Shown here in pieces: positions 1-6,322 of a stretch of DNA of 19,156 nucleotides. The stretch is from assembly GCA_002470605.1 (NCBI GenBank), contig DKND01000133.1, positions 10,056-29,211 on the forward strand. The letters are read 5' to 3'. Source of the stretch: Opitutia bacterium UBA7397. Lineage in GTDB: Bacteria; Verrucomicrobiota; Verrucomicrobiia; Opitutales; UBA953. The translations under genes and the position numbers were made by a program. The notes beneath the pieces were generated by a model. It was not told the DNA's origin. It ran no database searches and saw nothing but the letters and a program-made list of their open reading frames with translations. How positions within the stretch are numbered: the stretch's first letter is position 1; each line of letters starts with the position of its first letter.

Positions 1-902
1 TTGGTCTTATCTTTGGCGTCGGAAATAAAGCGGGACCCATCGTCACCGGAGGCATGGATTTCTTCCAGCATTTCGATGACGGCCTGGTTCGCGCCGCCGT
101 GCAACGGACCCCAAAGCGCGCAAACGCCTGCCGAAACGGAGGGGAAGAGATTAGCACCACCCGAAGCCACCATGCGCACCGTCGAGGTCGAGCAATTCTG
201 CTCGTGGTCGGCATGCAGCAGCAGGATCAGATCCAGTGCGCGCGCGATTTCCGGATGAACGGCGTAATCAACGTTGGGTCGCGAAAAAAGGAGGTGCAGG
301 AAATTCGAGCAGTAATCCAAACCGGGCTTAGGATAGACCGGAGGTTCGCCTTCCTTGGAACGATGGGCGAGCGCGGCAAGCGTGCGGACCTTGGAGATGA
401 GCACGGCGGCCGTCTCATCAAACTTGGCCAAATCATGCGCCCTCTCGTTCGTCCCGAGCTCAGGATAATAACAACCGAGCGTATTCAAGGTGGCCGATAA
501 GACGGCCATCGGGTGCGCATTACCGGGGAAGCCGCTCAAGGCGATCCGCAAGCCTTCATGGATCTGGGAATTATCCAAAATCCGCGCCTTGAAATCATTC
601 AACTGTCCCGCGGTCGGGAGTTCGCCATAAATCAAAAGATAGGCCGTCTCAATGAAGGTGGATTTTTCGGCCAACTCTTCGATGCTGTAACCGCGATAAC
701 GTAAAATACCCTTCTCGCCGTCGATGAAGGTCACTTTGGATTCGCAGGCGCCGGTATTGGCATACCCGTCGTCGAAAGTGATATACCCCGTATCGTCCCG
801 GAGCTTGCGCACATCCACCGCCCGCTCGCCCTCCGAACCTACGATGATGGGTAGAACGATATCCTTATCGTCTAATTTGAGAGTGGCGTTGGATGGGCTC
901 AT
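1..902 (-). CDS. gltA: Citrate synthase (type II), 3' end cut by window edge
   Basis: This gene encodes citrate synthase, which condenses oxaloacetate with acetyl-CoA at the entry of the TCA cycle in the cytoplasm. About 300 of an expected 430 residues are present, and the reading frame is open to base 1. It starts MSPSNATLKL at the ATG whose A is base 902. Two catalytic histidine motifs are visible: HADHEQNCSTSTVR and GPLHGGAN. The N-terminal small beta domain typical of hexameric Gram-negative enzymes is present (residues about 10-60, including ITFDDGYANT). It lies 34 bases downstream of hisH on the same strand and may be the last gene of that run. No clear Shine-Dalgarno precedes the ATG. 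Instead an inverted repeat abuts it. Identification is firm; only the C-terminus with the catalytic aspartate is missing from view. Confidence 0.95.
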   Translation of the reverse strand, partial: MSPSNATLKLDDKDIVLPIIVGSEGERAVDVRKLRDDTGYITFDDGYANTGACESKVTFIDGEKGILRYRGYSIEELAEKSTFIETAYLLIYGELPTAGQLNDFKARILDNSQIHEGLRIALSGFPGNAHPMAVLSATLNTLGCYYPELGTNERAHDLAKFDETAAVLISKVRTLAALAHRSKEGEPPVYPKPGLDYCSNFLHLLFSRPNVDYAVHPEIARALDLILLLHADHEQNCSTSTVRMVASGGANLFPSVSAGVCALWGPLHGGANQAVIEMLEEIHASGDDGSRFISDAKDKT

Positions 903-920
903 GGCGGAGTAAGGACCGCC
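903..920 (-). promoter_or_regulatory. Small inverted repeat directly before the gltA start codon
   Basis: Read on the minus strand the bases are GGCGGTCCTTACTCCGCC followed at once by ATG. A 5-bp GC-only stem with an 8-base loop could form where a ribosome binding site would be expected. It could modulate translation of citrate synthase, or it may be chance. The repeat is seen directly; any role is inferred. Confidence 0.3.
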
Positions 921-936
921 CAGGACAAAGCTGACC

Positions 937-1581
937 TCAGCGGGTCGTCAAAGTCAGAAAATTGCGGTACAGTTGCAAGCCTTTGACCTGACTTTTCTCG
1001 GGGTGGAACTGAGTCGCAAAGACCCGGCCACGACGAACGCCGCTCACAAATCGACCCGCATAGTCGGTCTCCGACCATACAATGGCCGGATCAGTCTCGA
1101 CCACGCGGTAACTGTGGACGAAGTAAAATGGCTCCCCTTCCGTCCGAAGGCCTTGGGTTAACGGGCTGCCACTCTTAAAAATCGCCTCATTCCAGCCCAT
1201 ATGCGGGATACGCAGCCCCGGCTGAGACGGGAAGCGCTTCACGATTCCAGGGAAAATACCCAAGCCCTGACGGTCTGACTCCTCCGAACGCTCAAAAAGC
1301 ACCTGTAGGCCCATGCAGACCCCAAGGAAAGGCCTGTCCGCCGCTATCCAAGCGTTAAGAAAAGTCTCAAAATCGTTACGTCGGATGCAATCCATGCAAT
1401 CAGCCATCGCCCCCTGCCCTGGGAAAACCACCGCATCGGCGGACTCGGCTAACTGGGGCGTGGCCGCGAGGTAAGCGTCAGCCCCGGCCGCAACCAAGGC
1501 ACGACTGACACTGCGCAGGTTACCCATGCCATAATCAATGACGGCAACCTTGGGACGGCGCACTGACCCTGTTACTTCCAC
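937..1581 (-). CDS. hisH: Imidazole glycerol phosphate synthase, glutaminase subunit HisH
   Basis: HisH is the class I glutamine amidotransferase half of IGP synthase. It makes ammonia that HisF uses to form imidazole glycerol phosphate and AICAR in histidine synthesis. The protein is 214 residues, close to the usual 200-210. Seen are the N-terminal motif VAVIDYGMGNLRS, the oxyanion region PGQGA (54-58), the nucleophile Cys89 in GVCMGLQ, and the His193/Glu195 pair in QFHPEKSQ. The start is not ATG. A GTG at 1581 lies 5 bases after the hisB stop. A second GTG at 1563, preceded by AGGG, would remove six residues and sits nearer the usual family N-terminus. hisF and hisA are not in the window. 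It is almost certainly cotranscribed with hisB. Confidence 0.95.
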   Translation of the reverse strand: MEVTGSVRRPKVAVIDYGMGNLRSVSRALVAAGADAYLAATPQLAESADAVVFPGQGAMADCMDCIRRNDFETFLNAWIAADRPFLGVCMGLQVLFERSEESDRQGLGIFPGIVKRFPSQPGLRIPHMGWNEAIFKSGSPLTQGLRTEGEPFYFVHSYRVVETDPAIVWSETDYAGRFVSGVRRGRVFATQFHPEKSQVKGLQLYRNFLTLTTR

Positions 1582-1586
1582 GGGTT

Positions 1587-2189
1587 TTAGGCGAGCGTTC
1601 CCTTGGTACTGGGCACACGGCCGCCCTGCCGGGCGTCGATTTCCACCGCCGCCCGTAATGCACGCGCAAAAGCCTTAAAGAGGGCTTCCGCGATGTGGTG
1701 AGGCTCTTCCCCGTACTCTAGTTTCAAGTGCAAGTTACAACCTAAAGCATTCGCGAAGCCCTGGAAAAACTCCCGCACTAGCGCGATATTGAAATCCTTC
1801 ACCATGTAGTTGGTGATCTCGACTTGGTAGACCATCATCGGACGGTTGCTCAGGTCGATGACGCAACGAGCCAGAGTCTCATCCATCGGCAAGATGAAAA
1901 AGCCGTAACGCCGGATACCAGCCTTGTCGCCCAAGGCTTCCTTGATGGCTTGGCCTAGCACGATGCCCACGTCCTCAACGGTGTGGTGATAATCGACGTC
2001 CGTATCTCCGTCGGCCTTCAACTTTAGGTCAATCAGAGCATGCCGAGAAAACAGCGTGAGCATGTGGTCAAAGAAAGCCACTCCCGTGCTGATCTCTGAC
2101 GTACCTTGCCCATCGAGATTCACCGTCAGGTTGATCTTGGTTTCTGCCGTATCACGGCGGATGGTGGCCTGTCGAACTCCTGCGCTCAT
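1587..2189 (-). CDS. hisB: Imidazoleglycerol-phosphate dehydratase HisB
   Basis: This is a monofunctional imidazoleglycerol-phosphate dehydratase, which removes water from IGP to give imidazole acetol phosphate, the substrate of HisC encoded just upstream. About 200 residues match the single-domain form, not the enterobacterial fusion with a phosphatase. Metal-binding histidine motifs are seen in both halves: FFDHML, DYHHTVED and EPHHIAEALFKAFARAL. The C-terminus ends with RVPSTKG, which is typical of the family. I chose the ATG at 2189. A TTG two codons upstream (2195) is possible because AAGGGGAT lies 5 bases before it and about 10 before the ATG. It follows hisC by 37 bases and precedes hisH by 5. 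Confidence 0.96.
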   Translation of the reverse strand: MSAGVRQATIRRDTAETKINLTVNLDGQGTSEISTGVAFFDHMLTLFSRHALIDLKLKADGDTDVDYHHTVEDVGIVLGQAIKEALGDKAGIRRYGFFILPMDETLARCVIDLSNRPMMVYQVEITNYMVKDFNIALVREFFQGFANALGCNLHLKLEYGEEPHHIAEALFKAFARALRAAVEIDARQGGRVPSTKGTLA

Positions 2190-2199
2190 CAGCAAGAAA

Positions 2200-2208
2200 T
2201 CCCCTTTG
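2200..2208 (-). promoter_or_regulatory. Shine-Dalgarno-like site of hisB
   Basis: The minus strand reads AAAGGGGAT here. It is one of the few clear purine-rich ribosome binding sites in this window. Its spacing allows either the TTG at 2195 or the ATG at 2189, so it does not settle the start. Confidence 0.5.
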
Positions 2209-2226
2209 TAAGCCTAATTGTCAACC

Positions 2227-3321
2227 TCACCCTTCCATCCAGGCCGCCACCGCCGCCAAGAAGGCATCTGTTTCCTGCTCCGTGCCCACAGAGATACGCA
2301 AAGATTTCTCCGTGAGACGGTGGCCGGGGAATCGCCGGACGAGGATTTTGCGGGCACGGAGGAACTCAAAGCAATGCGCGGAAGTCTCCACCGAAGCCGC
2401 GCGCGTCGAGGAAACAGGCGAGGCCAGGACAAAGTTTCCGGAGGCGGGGTTCACCTGCCAGCCCATCTTTCGCAACCCATCCACCAAACGACCGCGCGTG
2501 GCCCGCACCTGGCCGACAGTCACGCTCAGCCACTCGCGGTCATCCAGCGCGGCCGCGGCGGCCACCTGGGCAAGTCGGTCGACATTATAACTGTCGCGGA
2601 CGCGGTGCAATAAATCGGCCACGGGGCCAGGACACAAAGCATAGCCGACTCGCAAGCCCGCCAGGGCGTGTGCCTTGGACATTGTCCGCGTGACAACGAC
2701 ATTCGGGAGCTCGCGCGCCAAAGCGACGCAATCATCCGACGCAAAAGAAGCATAAGCCTCGTCCACCACCAGCAGTCCGGAGAACTGCTGCGCGATTTCT
2801 CGGACGACGCGGGGCGAGAAGGCCACGCCCAACGGGGCGTTGGGATTAGTCAGGAAGAAAACGCTAGCGCCGCAACGTGCGACGGCGGCAGGATCAAGAC
2901 TCAGATCATCAGCAATCGGAACCCGGACGACCTCAGCCGCCTGAGCCGCCGCGAGCACAGGATAGAGCGAGTAGCTTGGGTCCATCATTCCGATAGGCCG
3001 ATCCGGACCAGCGTATGTCCGTATAATTAGGTTAAGAATATCGTCGGAACCGTTACCCGCCACAATGCGAGCGGGGTCAAAGGAGTGAAAACGCCCAGCC
3101 GCTTCGCGCAAAGGGGCAGAGTCCGGCGAAGGATATAAACGCAGGCCAGCACCTTCATTTACCAATGCGACCCGAATCGCCTCCAAGGCCCGAGAGCTGG
3201 GAGGATACGGATTTTCGTTGGTGTTGAGTTTAATCCATCCCCCGCCCTGTGGCTGTTCGCCAGGAACATAAGCACGCATAGCCGCCACATGCGGATTAGG
3301 AAGCGGTGAAGACAGTGACAT
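2227..3321 (-). CDS. hisC: Histidinol-phosphate aminotransferase HisC
   Basis: HisC is a PLP-dependent class I/II aminotransferase that converts imidazole acetol phosphate plus glutamate to histidinol phosphate. The 364-residue product is of normal length. Seen are the substrate-binding LNTNENPYPPS (32-43), the GNGSDD loop (89-94) that holds the PLP phosphate, the TNPNAPLG loop (158-165), VVDEAY with Asp187, and the Schiff-base lysine Lys216 in TMSKAHALAGLRVGYA with Arg224. The reading frame extends upstream of base 3321, but the ATG at 3321 overlaps the ptsI stop by one base (TGATG) and gives the usual family N-terminus. Translational coupling to ptsI is likely. Relatives can act on tyrosine or phenylalanine, but the hisB-hisH neighbours support a histidine role. 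Confidence 0.95.
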   Translation of the reverse strand: MSLSSPLPNPHVAAMRAYVPGEQPQGGGWIKLNTNENPYPPSSRALEAIRVALVNEGAGLRLYPSPDSAPLREAAGRFHSFDPARIVAGNGSDDILNLIIRTYAGPDRPIGMMDPSYSLYPVLAAAQAAEVVRVPIADDLSLDPAAVARCGASVFFLTNPNAPLGVAFSPRVVREIAQQFSGLLVVDEAYASFASDDCVALARELPNVVVTRTMSKAHALAGLRVGYALCPGPVADLLHRVRDSYNVDRLAQVAAAAALDDREWLSVTVGQVRATRGRLVDGLRKMGWQVNPASGNFVLASPVSSTRAASVETSAHCFEFLRARKILVRRFPGHRLTEKSLRISVGTEQETDAFLAAVAAWMEG

Positions 3322-5066
3322 CAGCGAAGTTTTAATTTGGCGGCGGCAAAATCCTGCAACAACGTGCGGGTCTTGGCGGCATCGGCGCAGGTAACCTTGG
3401 CCGCAAGCTCGCGCAGTTCGGTCGCATCGGAATGCCGAAGCACAAAACGGACTTCCGGTAAAGCGGCTGGCGTCATGCTCAACTCGTGCACGCCGAGACC
3501 AACGAGCAGAGGCGCCCAAAGCGGGTCGCCACCGAGCTCACCGCAGACGGCCACGGGGATGCCGCGATCCTGGGCGGCCCCGAAGATGGCGATCAGCGTG
3601 CGGACGACGGCCGGATGGCACGGATCATAGAGCGAGGCCACGCGCTGGTTGCCGCGATCCACCGCGAGCAGGTATTGTACGAGGTCGTTCGTACCAACGC
3701 TAAAGAAGTCGGACTCGGCGGCGAGCTCGGCCGCGACCGCAGCGGCGGACGGAATCTCAATCATCGCACCCAGGCGGATCGGAGACGCCGGCCAGACACC
3801 TTCGCGGGCGAGTTCGGCTTCGACGTCACGGAAGATTTCCTTAGCGCGTCGCAGTTCCTCGACGCCGGAGATCATCGGGAACATGACCTGCACCGGGCCG
3901 AGGACCGCAGCGCGAATAATCGCCCGGAGTTGCGGCCGGAATACGTCCGGACGCTCCAGGCAAAGACGCACCGCCCGGTAACCCATGAAAGGGTTGGCCT
4001 CATCCGCCAGATCGCCGAGGCGCTTATCTCCGCCCAGATCAAGCGTGCGAAAAGTCACCGGGAGACCCTTGGCCTGCTGAACAACTTCAGCATATTCAAG
4101 ATATTGCACTTCCTCGCTGGGCCAGGAATCGAGTCGCAGGTAAAGGTTTTCCGTGCGGTAAAGACCGACGCCGCGGGCGCAATAACCCAACGCATCTTCC
4201 ATCTCCGCGGGATCTCCGATGTTCGCGAGCAGCATGAAAGCCGTTCCGTCCGACGTAAGATCGGGCAGCGCCACTTCGCGCAATACGCGGTCCCGCCGAT
4301 TACGGATGGCCTGCTCTTTGCCGCGATAACCGTCGATGGTCTCCGGCGTAGGATTGAGGACGATGAGGCCAGATTCACCATCGACCAGGATGACATCCCC
4401 CTCTTGGACCGCCTCCATCAGACCTTTCACGCCGACGACGGCCGGGATGTCCAATGACCGCGCCATAATCGCTGAATGGCTGGTGCGTCCGCCTTCTTCG
4501 GTGACAAAAGCAGAAACCCCATCGTCGTGCAGACCCGCAGTATCCGAAGGCGTCAGATCGCGGGCTACGACGACATGGAGCTTGGCCGCCTCGCCTGCCC
4601 GCTCCGGCTGCGTCCCTAAGAGTTGCTCCAAGACGCGTCCGGTGACGTCGCGGATATCGGCCGCCCGCTCGCGCAGGAAGTCGTCGTCCATCTTCTCGAA
4701 GATTTCAATGTAACGCTGGGCGACTTCTTGAAAACAAAACTCGACGTTAAAACCGGTCTGCTTGACCTCGCGCGTGACATCATCGATCAAAGCGACGTCT
4801 TCGAGGACGAGTAAATGAGCGTCAAAAATCGAAGCCTCGGATTCGTTAAGCTTGAGCGCAACGTCATCACGTAATTTACTAATCTCCCTTCGCGTGGCCC
4901 CCAAGGCGGACTCCAGCCGGCGGATTTCGGCCTCAGGGTCGCTTACCTTCTGACATGCCACGATGGCCATCCCCTTCATCAACAGATACACAGGACCTCT
5001 CGCCACGCCCGGGGCGGCAGCGGTGCCTTGTAAGCGTTGTTCTGGCCTGTTGTTTTCGGCCTTCAT
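3321..5066 (-). CDS. ptsI: PTS enzyme I (phosphoenolpyruvate-protein phosphotransferase)
   Basis: Enzyme I takes phosphate from PEP onto a histidine and passes it to HPr. The product has 581 residues, the normal length. The N-terminal HPr-binding helical region (about 40-150) is followed by the swivelling domain with the phospho-histidine His197 in GGRTSHSAIMARSLDIPAVVG, split here as GGRTSHSAIM (192-201) and ARSLDIPAVVG. The C-terminal PEP-binding barrel has Arg304 in GLYRTEN, Arg340 in FRTLDLGGDK, Glu437 in MIEIPSA, GTNDLVQY with Asn460/Asp461, and the acid Cys508 in VCGELGGDP. The usual RTEF signature reads RTEN here. No HPr, HPr kinase or EII gene is in the window, so it may serve regulation more than sugar uptake. 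The ATG at 5066 has no good Shine-Dalgarno. It follows the anti-sigma candidate by 53 bases and overlaps hisC by one base. Confidence 0.93.
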   Translation of the reverse strand: MKAENNRPEQRLQGTAAAPGVARGPVYLLMKGMAIVACQKVSDPEAEIRRLESALGATRREISKLRDDVALKLNESEASIFDAHLLVLEDVALIDDVTREVKQTGFNVEFCFQEVAQRYIEIFEKMDDDFLRERAADIRDVTGRVLEQLLGTQPERAGEAAKLHVVVARDLTPSDTAGLHDDGVSAFVTEEGGRTSHSAIMARSLDIPAVVGVKGLMEAVQEGDVILVDGESGLIVLNPTPETIDGYRGKEQAIRNRRDRVLREVALPDLTSDGTAFMLLANIGDPAEMEDALGYCARGVGLYRTENLYLRLDSWPSEEVQYLEYAEVVQQAKGLPVTFRTLDLGGDKRLGDLADEANPFMGYRAVRLCLERPDVFRPQLRAIIRAAVLGPVQVMFPMISGVEELRRAKEIFRDVEAELAREGVWPASPIRLGAMIEIPSAAAVAAELAAESDFFSVGTNDLVQYLLAVDRGNQRVASLYDPCHPAVVRTLIAIFGAAQDRGIPVAVCGELGGDPLWAPLLVGLGVHELSMTPAALPEVRFVLRHSDATELRELAAKVTCADAAKTRTLLQDFAAAKLKLR

Positions 5067-5119
5067 CTAGGGGTCAATTGATGCTCCCTGAAGGAAGATG
5101 CAAGGCAGGATTATCGACC

Positions 5120-5626
5120 TTAAGCTTCGTTGACCGTAGGCTCGTCCGAAGGGGTAACGATATCAGGCATAACCAGGGAGGGAATGCTCATATCTGGCAT
5201 CTCCGCCCCCAGCGACACTTCAAAGTCCTGCGCATTATCTGCAAAAACAATCAGGGGCATTTCGTTTTCTTCCACGGCCGGTTCTTCCATGCTGGCGGCT
5301 TCGACGTAAAAGAGCAAACCGCTGTACTCGGCCGGAATCGTCACCCGCAGCTCGACAAAAACCAACGCAAGGAGACACAGGTGCGCAAAAGAACGTCCAG
5401 ACCTCTGGGCAAACCCCTGCAGCCAAAGCATGGCGGTCATAAACGAACTGTCTTCGCGACGACGCAATACGCTCAACTGTGCTTGGTGCAAACGCAGGCG
5501 GGAACGGAAACGCTGCTGCATCGCGGGCGAGGATTTGATCGCATCTCGCAAACGGACGATTTGAACCTGCGAAGCGGTGCCTTCAAGATAGCCAGCAACT
5601 AAAGATTCAAATTCGGAGTTACTCAT
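5120..5626 (-). CDS. Putative membrane anti-sigma factor (partner of the ECF sigma factor)
   Basis: The product has 168 residues. The N-terminal part has the pattern of planctomycete/verrucomicrobial anti-sigma and FecR-like proteins (FESLVAGYLEGTAS, residues 6-19, then an amphipathic region with SSPAMQQRF at 32-40). A hydrophobic stretch at about 79-97 could be a single membrane span, though it contains a glutamate. The C-terminal tail of about 70 residues is acidic and rich in Pro and Met, and is predicted to lie outside the cytoplasm. The classical zinc anti-sigma HxxxCxxC motif is absent. The start overlaps the sigma-factor stop by four bases (ATGA), so the two proteins should be made together. 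The anti-sigma role is inferred mainly from this pairing; a plain hypothetical membrane protein is the alternative. Confidence 0.65.
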   Translation of the reverse strand: MSNSEFESLVAGYLEGTASQVQIVRLRDAIKSSPAMQQRFRSRLRLHQAQLSVLRRREDSSFMTAMLWLQGFAQRSGRSFAHLCLLALVFVELRVTIPAEYSGLLFYVEAASMEEPAVEENEMPLIVFADNAQDFEVSLGAEMPDMSIPSLVMPDIVTPSDEPTVNEA

Positions 5627-6213
5627 ACTCTGAACTCCTCTCCCATAAGTTCCCGTAAGGCTTCGCGGGCGCGATTAATCCGGCTCTTGACCGTGCCAAT
5701 TGAAAGACCAAGATCTTCGGCAATCTCTTCGTAAGACATATTGCGCACGTTACGCATGGTAAGGATACGAGCGTGTTCCGGCTTCAATTGTTCCATGCAT
5801 TCGGCAACTTTATTGACGAATTCGTTGGTCTGCGCCTCATGCCCCGGCCCCTGCGCACCATCAGAAAGTATGTCATGAAGGGTGGCGCCTGGATCATCAC
5901 CCAGATCGGCGTCAAGGGACATCGACTGATCCCGCTTTCGCCGACGCCAATACCAATAGCGATTTCGGGCTAAATTCGTACCGATTTGATGAATCCAGGT
6001 CGAAAAAGTGGCTGTTCCACGAAAAGACGCCAGCACGCGGTGGGCCCGGATAAAGGTGTCCTGGGTGATTTCCTCGGCGTCCTGTCGGTTCCTCAACAAG
6101 GAAAAGACCTTAGCAAAAATGCGGCCCTGATACTTCAGGACTAACTCATTATACGCCATCAAATCCCCCTGACGGGCCTTATCTAGCGCAGATTGATCAG
6201 CTTCGGTCTCCAT
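5623..6213 (-). CDS. ECF-family RNA polymerase sigma factor (sigma-70 superfamily, RpoE-like)
   Basis: The product has 196 residues, the size of a group IV sigma factor. Region 2 spans about 17-90 and includes YNELVLKYQGRIF, DAEEITQDTFIRAHR and FSTWIHQIGTNLARNR. An acidic linker (about 98-128) follows. Region 4 (about 132-190) carries a helix-turn-helix: MSYEEIAEDLGLSIGTVKSR. Regions 1 and 3 are absent, as expected. It heads the minus-strand run and overlaps the anti-sigma candidate. It is divergent from the GTPase operon over 109 bases and could control itself, the downstream run or the divergent operon. No strong ribosome binding site precedes the ATG at 6213; a direct repeat lies there instead. 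Confidence 0.93.
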   Translation of the reverse strand: METEADQSALDKARQGDLMAYNELVLKYQGRIFAKVFSLLRNRQDAEEITQDTFIRAHRVLASFRGTATFSTWIHQIGTNLARNRYWYWRRRKRDQSMSLDADLGDDPGATLHDILSDGAQGPGHEAQTNEFVNKVAECMEQLKPEHARILTMRNVRNMSYEEIAEDLGLSIGTVKSRINRAREALRELMGEEFRV

Positions 6214-6322
6214 ACATTAAGGGTGAATTAAGGTCAGGGGGTGAGGGGTATCTGACAATCATGCTGACATCCCTGCAGATTTCAACAGCAGTCTTATACC
6301 TATTTCCCCGCTCCCAGGAACC
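6214..6322. promoter_or_regulatory. Divergent intergenic region with two pairs of short direct repeats
   Basis: This 109-base region must hold promoters for both the sigma-factor run (minus) and the GTPase operon (plus). Two repeat pairs are visible on the plus strand. ATTAAGG occurs at 6216-6222 and 6227-6233, an 11-base period, next to the sigma-factor start. CTGACA occurs at 6252-6257 and 6264-6269, a 12-base period. Near one-turn spacing suits a protein binding the same DNA face. TTATAC at 6294-6299 resembles a -10 for the plus strand, but no -35 lies at the right distance, so a sigma-70 promoter cannot be called. An AGGAA before the GTPase ATG sits unusually close (about 2 bases). Confidence 0.4.

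Noticed and set aside
2227..3519. Longer hisC reading frame beginning near 3519
   Set aside because: The extra 66 residues lie inside ptsI in another frame and are not aminotransferase-like; the TGATG junction gives the usual HisC N-terminus.
3486..4457. Plus-strand open frame of 323 codons opposite ptsI
   Set aside because: It is the complement of a well-supported enzyme I gene, has no recognisable domain and is rich in residues expected from antisense GC-rich codons.
5084..5097. CTTCC-TTCA-GGGAG hairpin upstream of ptsI as an attenuator or terminator
   Set aside because: The 5-pair stem includes a G-T pair, has no T run after it on the minus strand, and is followed by a translated gene.
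6264..6299. CTGACA and TTATAC as a sigma-70 promoter for the GTPase operon
   Set aside because: The gap between them is about 24 bases, too long for a normal promoter.
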